Of a stretch of 14,740 nucleotides of DNA, positions 1 to 6,076 are shown piece by piece. The stretch's first letter is position 1; every line of letters starts with the position of its first letter. A program made the position numbers and the translations under genes. The notes below the pieces were generated by a model. That model worked only from the letters and a program-made list of their open reading frames with translations. It was not told the DNA's origin and searched no databases. Source of the DNA: Deltaproteobacteria bacterium (lineage in GTDB: Bacteria; Desulfobacterota; Binatia; UBA9968). The DNA is taken from NCBI GenBank assembly GCA_020027655.1, contig JAHKKJ010000152.1, positions 1 through 14,740 on the forward strand. Direction: 5' to 3'.

Positions 1-399
1 GACCTGGTGGAAGGTCTCGCGCAAGCCAAATCTAACCTGGACTCCGGCATTTTCCAGGCCATTCAGGAGGCCGGCATCGAGGCTCTGAAACTCGGCGAAA
101 AGATCGTCGAACCCTCCCGCAAAATATACCAGGAACGGCGTGATATCCTGGTCGACGGTCTTCGTGCGGTGGGCCTTGAGTGCGAAAAACCTCGTGCAAC
201 CTTCTATGTTTGGGTTTCTACTCCGAAGGGTCTTTCCTCTGCCGAATTCACGACCAAATTACTCGAACAAGCCGGTGTGGTCACGACTCCGGGGAATGGC
301 TTTGGAGAGGCCGGAGAAGGGTACGTGCGCTTTACGGTCTGCGTCGATAAATCAAAGCTGAAGGAGGTTGCGGAAAGAATCCGGCAGGTCAAACTCTAG
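1..399 (+). CDS. dapL: LL-diaminopimelate aminotransferase-like, C-terminal part (5' end off the window)
   Basis: This is the last ~132 residues of a PLP-dependent fold-type I (class I/II) aminotransferase. The frame is open to the left edge, so the GTG at position 7 is not a real start. The fragment has the C-terminal small-domain pattern of DapL and related enzymes: KSNLDSGIFQAIQEAG near its start, ATFYVWV in the middle, then VVTTPGNGFGEAGEGYVRF, where the Arg of YVRF should bind the substrate carboxylate. The PLP lysine lies upstream, outside the window. DapL makes LL-diaminopimelate from tetrahydrodipicolinate in the lysine and murein pathway, which would suit the murein genes nearby. Other aminotransferases share this end, so the exact substrate is an inference. 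folK follows 22 bases after the TAG stop, so the two are probably co-transcribed. Confidence 0.7.
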   Translation, partial: DLVEGLAQAKSNLDSGIFQAIQEAGIEALKLGEKIVEPSRKIYQERRDILVDGLRAVGLECEKPRATFYVWVSTPKGLSSAEFTTKLLEQAGVVTTPGNGFGEAGEGYVRFTVCVDKSKLKEVAERIRQVKL

Positions 400-421
400 G
401 TTTCTTTCCGCCGAGGGCACA

Positions 422-925
422 ATGGCAAATGCTATGGCCCATCAGGTCTACATGGGCATCGGCTCCAACGTGGGCAACAAGAAGGAAAACTTCTTCGAGG
501 CCCTCAGCCGATTAGCCAAACTCCCCGACACCAAGATTATCAAGGAGTCATCGCTTTACGAGAGCGAACCCCTGGGAGATTCTACGGAATGGTATGTCAA
601 TGGTGCTATCGAAATCGAGACGAAGTTCAGACCCGACATGCTCCTCAAAAAATTCAAAAACATCGAGCGGGCCATGGGTCGCAAGAAAGTTAAGAAGCGT
701 TGGGGCGCGCGCATTATCGACTTGGACATACTGCTGTATGACGCTCTTGTCGTAAAGAAAAAAACCCTGCGCATTCCTCACCCCGAGATGCCACACCGAA
801 AGTTCGTTCTTGTCCCGCTCAGCGAAATCGCTCCCCAAGTCATCCATCCGGAGCTCGGGGTAACTATTTCTGAGCTTCTCGTGAATGTTAAAGACGACAA
901 AAAGGTCCATCTGTACCATTCCTAA
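422..925 (+). CDS. folK: 2-amino-4-hydroxy-6-hydroxymethyldihydropteridine pyrophosphokinase (HPPK)
   Basis: HPPK transfers pyrophosphate from ATP to 6-hydroxymethyl-dihydropterin in cytosolic folate synthesis. The 167-residue protein matches the usual single-domain length. It opens with the family's MGIGSNVGNK block (residues 11-20), has YESEP at 46-50, and carries the HPPK signature RWGARIIDLDILLY at 93-106. The two aspartates there (100 and 102) are the expected magnesium ligands. IPHPEMPHRKFVLVPL follows at 118-133. I chose the ATG at 422 because GAGGG ends five bases before it. An in-frame ATG at 434 is possible but has a weaker ribosome site, and a TTG further upstream overlaps the previous gene without need. 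It sits in a short-spaced run with the aminotransferase before it and the small membrane protein after it. Confidence 0.95.
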   Translation: MANAMAHQVYMGIGSNVGNKKENFFEALSRLAKLPDTKIIKESSLYESEPLGDSTEWYVNGAIEIETKFRPDMLLKKFKNIERAMGRKKVKKRWGARIIDLDILLYDALVVKKKTLRIPHPEMPHRKFVLVPLSEIAPQVIHPELGVTISELLVNVKDDKKVHLYHS

Positions 926-960
926 GTAAAACCATCGTCTGGACCTTCAGAGCCAAGCCA

Positions 961-1194
961 TTGCTAATTCGCGTTCTCCTTTTCGTCTTCCTTGCATACA
1001 TCTTTTACGTTGCGCTCAAGGCCTATTGGTTGTCCCGTAAGAGTCGCAACTCCCGTTTCGTGGACCCACGAAAAGTTGATGACATGGTTCTCGATCCGCA
1101 ATGTCAGACCTATGTGCCGAAGAATGAAGCCATCCCCCAGGAGGGCAACTATTTCTGCAGTCGGGAATGCGCCCGGCTCTTTCTGTTACGCTAG
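961..1194 (+). CDS. Small membrane-anchored Cys-motif protein, PP0621-like
   Basis: A 77-residue protein with one N-terminal hydrophobic segment (about residues 2-19), a basic stretch (RKSRNSR) just after it, and a short C-terminal domain with three cysteines (48, 66, 70). The arrangement DPQC then YFCSREC resembles the TRASH/YHS or MYND-like zinc-binding pattern of the PP0621 family of unknown function. The N-terminus is best explained as a membrane anchor with the metal site in the cytoplasm, but topology is inferred. The start is TTG at 961 with no clear ribosome site; no ATG lies near, and a later start would lose the membrane segment. It lies 35 bases after folK. Its stop overlaps the end of the convergent mpl gene by 9 bases. 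Confidence 0.7.
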   Translation: MLIRVLLFVFLAYIFYVALKAYWLSRKSRNSRFVDPRKVDDMVLDPQCQTYVPKNEAIPQEGNYFCSRECARLFLLR

Positions 1195-2601
1195 CGCCTG
1201 CAGAATCTTATCCTGGACGCCGTCAAAGCCGCCGTTGGACATCACGACGACGATATCATTGGGGGCGGCGTTCGCCGCCACATAAGATGCGATGGCGTCC
1301 GCTTTTTCAATGGCAACGGCACGTCGCTCTCCGCCGCCATTAATTGCCTGAACGACCTTTTCGACCGACAGCCGTTCGGGCGCCGGAACTTTTTCCGGTT
1401 GGTGCAGTCCGGCGACCACGATACGGTCCGCTAGCGCCAAAGTCTGCGCGAATTCCTGTTCGAAGATCTTCCTTCTGCTCGTGTTGCTTCGCGGCTCAAA
1501 GACCGCCCAAAGCCGGCGCCCAGGATACGCCTCTTTGACGGCGCTCAAGGTTTCTTTGACCGCTGTGGGGTGATGGGCGAAGTCATCCATGACCAGTACA
1601 CCGCCAATGTTACCCTTGATCTCCTGCCGACGCTTGACGCCAGCGAACGTTGCCAGACCGTCGCGCAACTTGTCCCGGTCGATTCCCAGCTCTTTACCTA
1701 TGGCGTAAACTGCGAGTGCGTTCTGCACGTTATGGCGACCGATCAGACCGAGCTCGACAACGCCATCGGATCGACCTCGGTAAAAGGGCTCGAAAAGGCT
1801 TTTCCCATCCCGCAATGCAATGTTATTCGCGGTCCAGTCCGCTGAAGTTTCGCTACCGTAGTAAAGGAGCCGGCAGCGCGCCACCCCGACAACCTCTCGC
1901 ACCGCTGCATAATCATTGCACGCAAGCAGGCAGCCACTCGACGGAATGAGCTCAACCAGCCGTCGGAATGCATCCTTTAGATGATCGAGATCACGATAAA
2001 TATCGGCGTGGTCAAATTCCACGCTGGTAAGAATCACGTTGTACGGCCGATAGTGCAGAAACTTGGGACCCTTGTCGAAGAAGGCGCTGTCATACTCGTC
2101 CCCTTCTAAAACGACACAGTCTCCGCTTCCAGGATTCCATCCGCTACTAAAGTTGAGCGGCACGCCACCGATAAAAAAACCCGGATCCAAACCCGCTCGT
2201 GCAAGCACCCATGCAGCCAGAGCCGAGGTAGTGGTTTTCCCGTGGGTCCCGGCGACCACTAAGGAAGTCCGCGACTGAATGAGAAACAGGCCCAAAGCCT
2301 GCGGAAACGAAATGTAGGGGATCCCCAAGCCGAGCACGGCGTCGGCTTCAGGGTTATTCCGCGATATCGCATTGCCGATGACGACAAGATCGGGTCGCGG
2401 CTTTAGATGCTCTTCGCTGTACCCCGAGAGAATCGGAATCCCGATCCCTTGCAGGTAAGTGCTCATCGGCGGGTAAACGCTTTGATCGGAGCCGGTGACG
2501 CGATATCCCCGGGACTGAAGCAGGCCTGCAAGGGAGGCCATGCCTACCCCACAAATAGCGATCAAGTGAACATGACTGCCGGGCGGCGGAAGGTTGTTCA
2601 T
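1186..2601 (-). CDS. mpl: UDP-N-acetylmuramate:L-alanyl-gamma-D-glutamyl-meso-diaminopimelate ligase
   Basis: Mpl re-attaches the recycled tripeptide L-Ala-gamma-D-Glu-meso-DAP to UDP-MurNAc in the cytoplasm. The 471-residue protein has the three Mur-ligase domains: an N-terminal Rossmann part with GVGM (18-21), a central ATPase domain with the P-loop GTHGKTTT (118-125), and a C-terminal domain with FEPRSNTSRR. EGDEYDSAFFDKGPKF followed by SVEFDHADIY is typical of Mpl rather than MurC, and no UDP-MurNAc-L-alanine ligase cluster is present. The start ATG overlaps the stop of the preceding serine hydrolase as ATGA, so translation is probably coupled. Placement two genes after ldcA supports the recycling role, because LdcA makes the tripeptide substrate. 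Confidence 0.93.
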   Translation of the reverse strand: MNNLPPPGSHVHLIAICGVGMASLAGLLQSRGYRVTGSDQSVYPPMSTYLQGIGIPILSGYSEEHLKPRPDLVVIGNAISRNNPEADAVLGLGIPYISFPQALGLFLIQSRTSLVVAGTHGKTTTSALAAWVLARAGLDPGFFIGGVPLNFSSGWNPGSGDCVVLEGDEYDSAFFDKGPKFLHYRPYNVILTSVEFDHADIYRDLDHLKDAFRRLVELIPSSGCLLACNDYAAVREVVGVARCRLLYYGSETSADWTANNIALRDGKSLFEPFYRGRSDGVVELGLIGRHNVQNALAVYAIGKELGIDRDKLRDGLATFAGVKRRQEIKGNIGGVLVMDDFAHHPTAVKETLSAVKEAYPGRRLWAVFEPRSNTSRRKIFEQEFAQTLALADRIVVAGLHQPEKVPAPERLSVEKVVQAINGGGERRAVAIEKADAIASYVAANAAPNDIVVVMSNGGFDGVQDKILQALA

Positions 2602-3782
2602 GGATTCAACGTCTTCATGATCAAATCGTGAATGTAGGGCCGAAACTCTCTGATCTTTTCATTCTTGCGTGTGGGATGGACCCGGTTTGATAGCAGAACA
2701 ACGTGGCAATTTTTTTCCAGATCCCACCAAATCGAGGTTCCGGTGAAACCGAGATGACCGACAGAATGCAGAGAAAAATAGTTTCCGCTGGAAGACTTAT
2801 TTTCGGACGGCGTATCCCAGCCCAGTGCATAGGTAGAATTTTTCACAGTTCCATCCTTTGAGAGAAACTCCTGGATCAACGCTTGGGGCAGAAAAGTATT
2901 TTGGCCGCGGTGACAGCCGTTGAGGCAGGCCAAGAGCTGATGAATGTCCCGTACTGACGAGAAAAGCCCCGCGTGACCGGCCACCCCCCCTACCGCGTAA
3001 GCATTATCGTCGTGCACCTCGCCACAGAGAACTTTCTTGCGCCACGGACAGTCTTCGGTGGGGGCAATCATCTCCTCGCCGGCTTGGAGCCGGCGGGGCT
3101 TCACCTGCGTCAAATCAATGAATGATGTGCTCTTGAGACCAAGAGGTTTGAATATCCTGTCTTGGCAGAAGCGATCCAATGTCCTGCCGCTAATGAACTC
3201 TGCAATCTCGCCCAGGACCATGAAACCGAGATCGCTGTAGAGACTCTGTACCCCGGCCGGATTAACCGGCTTTTCACGATGGATCTGCGTGAACACATAC
3301 TGTTTGGCGGCCCGGCTAGTGACGAAGTTGATCTTTCCTCCCTGCTCGCCTTTAAGAACGTCCTCATAATAGGGCTTCCAGTGCGGCAGCCCGGAAGAAT
3401 GATTGAGCAAATGCCGGAAAGTCACCGCCTGCTTGCCAAAAACACCAAAGGTGGGAAAAAATCGAGTCACGCGATCGTCGAGGCAAATTTTCTTTTCGCT
3501 TACAAGCAGCATCATGACGACAGCGGTTGCGAGGGGTTTGGTTAAAGAAGCGAGATCAAAGATAGTGCTCGTGTGCATGGGGCTGATCGTGGGAACCAGA
3601 GAACGCGACCCGAACGCGTGCTCATAAACAATCTCGTCTCCCCTGCCCACGAGCAACACGGCCCCAGGGAACACCCCTTGAATCACAGCTTCTTCAAAGG
3701 TATCTTCGACCGACTTGAAATCCACGATTTTACTTCGCAGCCGCGGCCTGAGAAAAAATTCTGGGAACGTTAACTCCCGCAA
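2598..3782 (-). CDS. Beta-lactamase-fold serine hydrolase (class C/DD-peptidase superfamily)
   Basis: A 394-residue cytosolic-looking protein (no signal peptide seen) of the PF00144 beta-lactamase/esterase family. The SxxK nucleophile motif is S79-L-T-K82. The second motif is Y182-S-D184. A GHLGFTGTS stretch at 342-350 stands where the third (HTG/KTG-like) motif is expected. NAYAVGGVAGHAGLFSS (260-276) is typical of a subgroup that I recall being found next to or fused with NagZ-type glucosaminidases in murein turnover. Its place between ldcA and mpl argues for a muropeptide or related murein substrate rather than antibiotic hydrolysis, but the substrate is not shown. The start is uncertain: TTG at 3782 gives the longest form, GTG at 3725 would remove 19 residues, and neither has a strong ribosome site. 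Confidence 0.85.
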   Translation of the reverse strand: MRELTFPEFFLRPRLRSKIVDFKSVEDTFEEAVIQGVFPGAVLLVGRGDEIVYEHAFGSRSLVPTISPMHTSTIFDLASLTKPLATAVVMMLLVSEKKICLDDRVTRFFPTFGVFGKQAVTFRHLLNHSSGLPHWKPYYEDVLKGEQGGKINFVTSRAAKQYVFTQIHREKPVNPAGVQSLYSDLGFMVLGEIAEFISGRTLDRFCQDRIFKPLGLKSTSFIDLTQVKPRRLQAGEEMIAPTEDCPWRKKVLCGEVHDDNAYAVGGVAGHAGLFSSVRDIHQLLACLNGCHRGQNTFLPQALIQEFLSKDGTVKNSTYALGWDTPSENKSSSGNYFSLHSVGHLGFTGTSIWWDLEKNCHVVLLSNRVHPTRKNEKIREFRPYIHDLIMKTLNP

Positions 3783-3794
3783 GAAAATAGCGAA

Positions 3795-4703
3795 TCACGC
3801 CACCGGCGACTCGATCAGCGACAACGTCCCCGCGTTGCCATCCAGTGCCAGCTTGACGCCGAAGGGTAATACGAGATTTTCTTGCCCGTGTCCTGCGGGC
3901 ATTCCCATCACCACCGGATAGGACGCTTTATGAAAGAGCTCGCCAATGATCGCCCGAATGTCCCTGGGCCCTTCCCCGTCACACTGAGTGAAATCGCCGA
4001 AAACCAATCCAGCGAGCCTTTCAAGTTTACCGGCCATTTTTAGATGGGTCAGCATCCGTTCAACGCGGTAAGGTTTCTCACCCACATCCTCCAAAAACAG
4101 CATCTTTCCGGTTGTATCGATTTCGTACGGCGTTCCCAGGGTTGTAACAAGCATCGAAAGACATCCCCCCAACATTTCAGCCTGCACTTTGCCGGATCTA
4201 ATAACCTCACCGACCGCAATCTGCCACATCCATTTTTCTCCCGTCAAAGTCCCCCAAAGATGATCTCTGCTGCGCTGGGTCAATCCGCGTGCGAAGTCCA
4301 TCGCAACCATCGGCGCATGAAACGTTACCATGCCACAGTTTTGCAAAAGCCAGTTCAGTAGAATTGTGACGTCGCTGTAGCCGGCAAAAATTTTCGGATG
4401 CAAGCGGATACGCTCAGTCAAGTGAGGAAGAAGCTGGATGGAGCCAAAGCCTCCGCGGGCACAGAAGATTGCGTCGAGGTCAGGCCGACAAAAGAAAGCT
4501 TCAAGGTCACGAGCCCTCTTCTCGTCGTCCCCCGCCAAATAGCCTTTGCGATCATAAATTGCGGGAGCAAGCTCGACTTGGAACCCTTCCTGCTGTAAAG
4601 CCTGAACCCCGGCCAAAAGTAGTTCGTCATCGACGCAACCGGCGGGTGCCACGACACCGATTCTGCCACCCCTTCTTAACGGCGCAGGTTTATAAACAGC
4701 CAC
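3795..4703 (-). CDS. ldcA: Murein tetrapeptide carboxypeptidase (LD-carboxypeptidase, peptidase family S66)
   Basis: LdcA removes the terminal D-Ala from murein tetrapeptides in the cytoplasm, leaving the tripeptide that Mpl uses. The protein is about 302 residues, normal for S66. All three catalytic positions are visible: the nucleophile Ser in AGYSDVT, the Glu in LFLEDVGE, and the His in PAGHGQEN (S112, E207 and H274 if numbered from an upstream GTG at 4709). I chose the GTG at 4703 because GGAG at 4715-4712 lies eight bases ahead of it; for the GTG at 4709 the spacing would be only two bases. It is the first gene of a three-gene minus-strand run, and the gap to the serine hydrolase is about 12 bases. 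MccF-type immunity proteins share the fold, but this context favours murein recycling. Confidence 0.9.
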   Translation of the reverse strand: MAVYKPAPLRRGGRIGVVAPAGCVDDELLLAGVQALQQEGFQVELAPAIYDRKGYLAGDDEKRARDLEAFFCRPDLDAIFCARGGFGSIQLLPHLTERIRLHPKIFAGYSDVTILLNWLLQNCGMVTFHAPMVAMDFARGLTQRSRDHLWGTLTGEKWMWQIAVGEVIRSGKVQAEMLGGCLSMLVTTLGTPYEIDTTGKMLFLEDVGEKPYRVERMLTHLKMAGKLERLAGLVFGDFTQCDGEGPRDIRAIIGELFHKASYPVVMGMPAGHGQENLVLPFGVKLALDGNAGTLSLIESPVA

Positions 4704-5005
4704 CCCCACTTCTCCACATGCCGTTGCATGAAGTCAGGCAGCGATAGGACTAAAGCCTGTGGACAACTCATTGATTGGCGCTAAGAAGACCCATGCCGTA
4801 ACGCCCTTGGAATGTAATAGTCTCAAAAAAACTCTAACCTGACAAGCACTTTCCCACATCTTTGGGTTTTCTCCCCATGCTCCCTGCGCGAATTCCTGCC
4901 GTTGACTTCGTCAATCAACGCGGATAGAAATCAAAGTGATTCAACACTTTTAGGTCATTTGCTCACTGCTTCTACGCGACTTATCCACAGTATTTTCCAC
5001 AACCG
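4704..5005. promoter_or_regulatory. Divergent intergenic region with clustered DnaA-box-like sites
   Basis: About 300 bases without a gene, between ldcA (leftward) and the DUF507 pair (rightward). It holds a perfect DnaA box TTATCCACA at 4981-4989 and TTTTCCACA at 4993-5001 in the same orientation, three bases apart. On the other strand it holds TTGTCCACA at 4766-4758. Weaker matches are TTTCCCACA (4850-4858) and TTCTCCACA (4710-4718); the latter coincides with the ldcA ribosome site and should be discounted. Moderately AT-rich stretches lie at 4811-4846 and 4922-4963. This could be a chromosomal origin, or a DnaA-controlled promoter region. No dnaA, dnaN, gyrB, rpmH or parAB is in view, so the origin reading is an inference. 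Confidence 0.5.
4902..4930 (+). promoter_or_regulatory. Putative sigma70 promoter for the DUF507 pair
   Basis: TTGACT (4902-4907) and TAGAAA (4925-4930) are separated by 17 bases, a good sigma70 spacing with five and four consensus matches. The -35 hexamer lies inside a small inverted repeat, TTGAC-TTC-GTCAA (4902-4914), which may be an operator or chance. Transcription would begin near 4937, leaving a leader of about 70 bases that contains the two tandem DnaA-box-like sites. Confidence 0.45.
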
Positions 5006-5281
5006 ATGAAGATAAAGCAGGAACAGCTGGAGAGACTGGCGCTCGCATTGTTGGCTAACTATCATGCCAAGGAGCTCATCATTGCGAAGACCACCGAACC
5101 TGAACTGAAAGCCAAAATCATGGCGATCATCAATCACAACTTTGCTGAGGAAGAGGCCATCGAACAGGAAGCGCGAACAATGCTTGCCTCTTATGCACGA
5201 GGCGCAAGGGATGTGGATCCTTACAAGATGTTTTTGCTGGCGAAGCAAAAGCTCGCCGCGAAAAAGGGGTTTATCTTGTGA
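5006..5281 (+). CDS. DUF507 family protein (first of a tandem pair)
   Basis: A 91-residue, largely helical, charged protein that I recognise as DUF507 (PF04368), a family of unknown function seen in deltaproteobacteria and Aquificae. No signal peptide or membrane segment is seen. The conserved-looking core is HNFAEEEAIEQEARTMLASY (about residues 44-63), which aligns with FFQQEDHIDEIVRQKILSL in the next gene, so the two are paralogues. The ATG at 5006 has no Shine-Dalgarno sequence; a TTTTCCACA site ends four bases upstream where one would be expected. Its TGA overlaps the GTG start of the next gene as GTGA, so the pair is probably translated together and may form a hetero-oligomer (inference). 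Confidence 0.8.
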   Translation: MKIKQEQLERLALALLANYHAKELIIAKTTEPELKAKIMAIINHNFAEEEAIEQEARTMLASYARGARDVDPYKMFLLAKQKLAAKKGFIL

Positions 5282-5553
5282 GCCGACTATCGGAAAGCCG
5301 CATCTCCCACCTTGCCCATCTAATCGTGGACGGTCTCGGGAAGGGGAATCTTGCGGATTTCGTCCATGAGGGGCGCGCCCTCAGTGAGACTAAGCGAGTT
5401 CTACATGATTTTTTTCAGCAAGAAGATCATATTGACGAAATAGTCCGCCAAAAGATCCTTTCTCTTTCGCGTCACGTACCGCCAGGAAGCCGTGAATGGG
5501 ATGTGCTCTATCGCAAATATTTTGAAGAGGAGATGAGGAAACAAAGAAAGTAG
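5278..5553 (+). CDS. DUF507 family protein (second of a tandem pair)
   Basis: A 91-residue soluble, helix-rich protein with a strongly charged C-terminal tail (EEEMRKQRK). It aligns over its full length with the preceding gene: SESRISHLAHLIVDGL matches KQEQLERLALALLANY, and the EDHIDEIVRQKI block matches the other core. It has therefore arisen by duplication but is well diverged. The GTG start at 5278 overlaps the previous stop by four bases, which is what decides the start. Function is unknown. The groESL promoter follows about 70 bases after its stop, but groESL has its own signals, so a functional link to the chaperonin is not shown. Confidence 0.8.
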   Translation: MSRLSESRISHLAHLIVDGLGKGNLADFVHEGRALSETKRVLHDFFQQEDHIDEIVRQKILSLSRHVPPGSREWDVLYRKYFEEEMRKQRK

Positions 5554-5622
5554 GTTCCGCCCCCGGAGCTTCCCGGGTCGATTGCTTGCTTCATGACGCC
5601 GAGAATTTGCCCGCCAAAAGGG

Positions 5623-5650
5623 TTGACAGATGGGGATTAATGCTTAGATT
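5623..5650 (+). promoter_or_regulatory. Putative sigma70 promoter of groES-groEL
   Basis: A perfect -35 TTGACA (5623-5628) is followed, after 16 bases, by TAGATT (5645-5650), four of six matches to the -10 consensus. The predicted start near 5657 leaves a leader of about 100 bases before groES. No CIRCE inverted repeat (TTAGCACTC-N9-GAGTGCTAA) is seen, and I did not find a sigma32-type promoter. Confidence 0.6.
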
Positions 5651-5663
5651 TATCGCGCTCTTG

Positions 5664-5731
5664 GAAGTCCCGTGGCAGACGGCAACCTGTCGACTTCAAA
5701 TAAATTCGTTTAAAATCAGTTAGTTAACTGA
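5664..5731 (+). promoter_or_regulatory. Inverted repeats in the groES leader
   Basis: Two inverted repeats lie between the promoter and groES. The first is GAAGTC (5664-5669) with GACTTC (5692-5697), near the predicted 5' end of the transcript. The second is TCAGTTA (5716-5722), two bases, then TAACTGA (5725-5731), ending about 11 bases before the GGAG ribosome site (5744-5747). The second could be an operator for a dimeric regulator. As an RNA hairpin it would need to open a loop at its centre. A heat-shock control role is a guess from position. Confidence 0.35.
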
Positions 5732-5754
5732 ATCAACGTGAAAGGAGACCAAAG

Positions 5755-6045
5755 GTGAAGATTAGACCTTTGCAAGATCGGGTCATAGTTCAGAGGATCG
5801 AGGAAGAGGAAAAAACTAAGGGCGGACTCATTATTCCCGACACCGCGAAAGAAAAACCACAAGAAGGAAAGATTGTTGCTGTCGGGAAAGGCAAGCTGAA
5901 TGACGACGGCAAGATTACCCCGCTCGACGTCAAAGTCAACGACCGCGTGCTTTTCGGCAAGTACGCTGGAACGGAAATTAACATTGACGGCGAAGAGCAT
6001 TTGATCATGCGCGAGGAAGATATCCTGGGCATTATCGAGAAGTAA
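5755..6045 (+). CDS. groES: Co-chaperonin GroES (Hsp10)
   Basis: GroES caps the GroEL barrel as a heptamer and controls folding cycles in the cytoplasm. The 96-residue protein has the normal length and the family's opening KIRPLQDRVIVQRI. The mobile-loop region is KTKGGLIIPDTAKEKPQEG (about 20-38), including the hydrophobic III-type contact as LII. GKIVAVGKGK, then KVNDRVLFGKYAGTEI and the C-terminal REEDILGIIE, complete the beta-barrel. The start is GTG at 5755, supported by AAAGGAG eight bases upstream; no better ATG is near. groEL follows 31 bases later with its own strong ribosome site, so the pair forms one transcript from the promoter at 5623. Confidence 0.97.
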   Translation: MKIRPLQDRVIVQRIEEEEKTKGGLIIPDTAKEKPQEGKIVAVGKGKLNDDGKITPLDVKVNDRVLFGKYAGTEINIDGEEHLIMREEDILGIIEK

Positions 6046-6076
6046 ATTTTTTAAAGCGAACTGAGGAGGAATCTCA

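Noticed and set aside
7..399. Complete small protein beginning at the GTG at position 7
   Set aside because: The sequence is the C-terminal third of an aminotransferase and the frame is open to the window edge, so the gene is simply cut.
1186..1194. Nine-base overlap of the PP0621-like gene and mpl as a regulatory feature
   Set aside because: Short convergent overlaps of stop codons are common in compact genomes and nothing else marks this one.
4044..4361. Open frame of 105 codons on the plus strand inside ldcA
   Set aside because: It lies entirely within the catalytic part of ldcA on the opposite strand and resembles no known protein.
4710..4718. TTCTCCACA as an additional DnaA box
   Set aside because: On the minus strand it reads TGTGGAGAA and contains the GGAG ribosome site of ldcA, which explains it without DnaA.
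5562..5577. CCCGG-AGCTTC-CCGGG hairpin after the DUF507 pair as an intrinsic terminator
   Set aside because: The stem is only five pairs and no T-tract follows it, so it does not meet the usual form of a rho-independent terminator.
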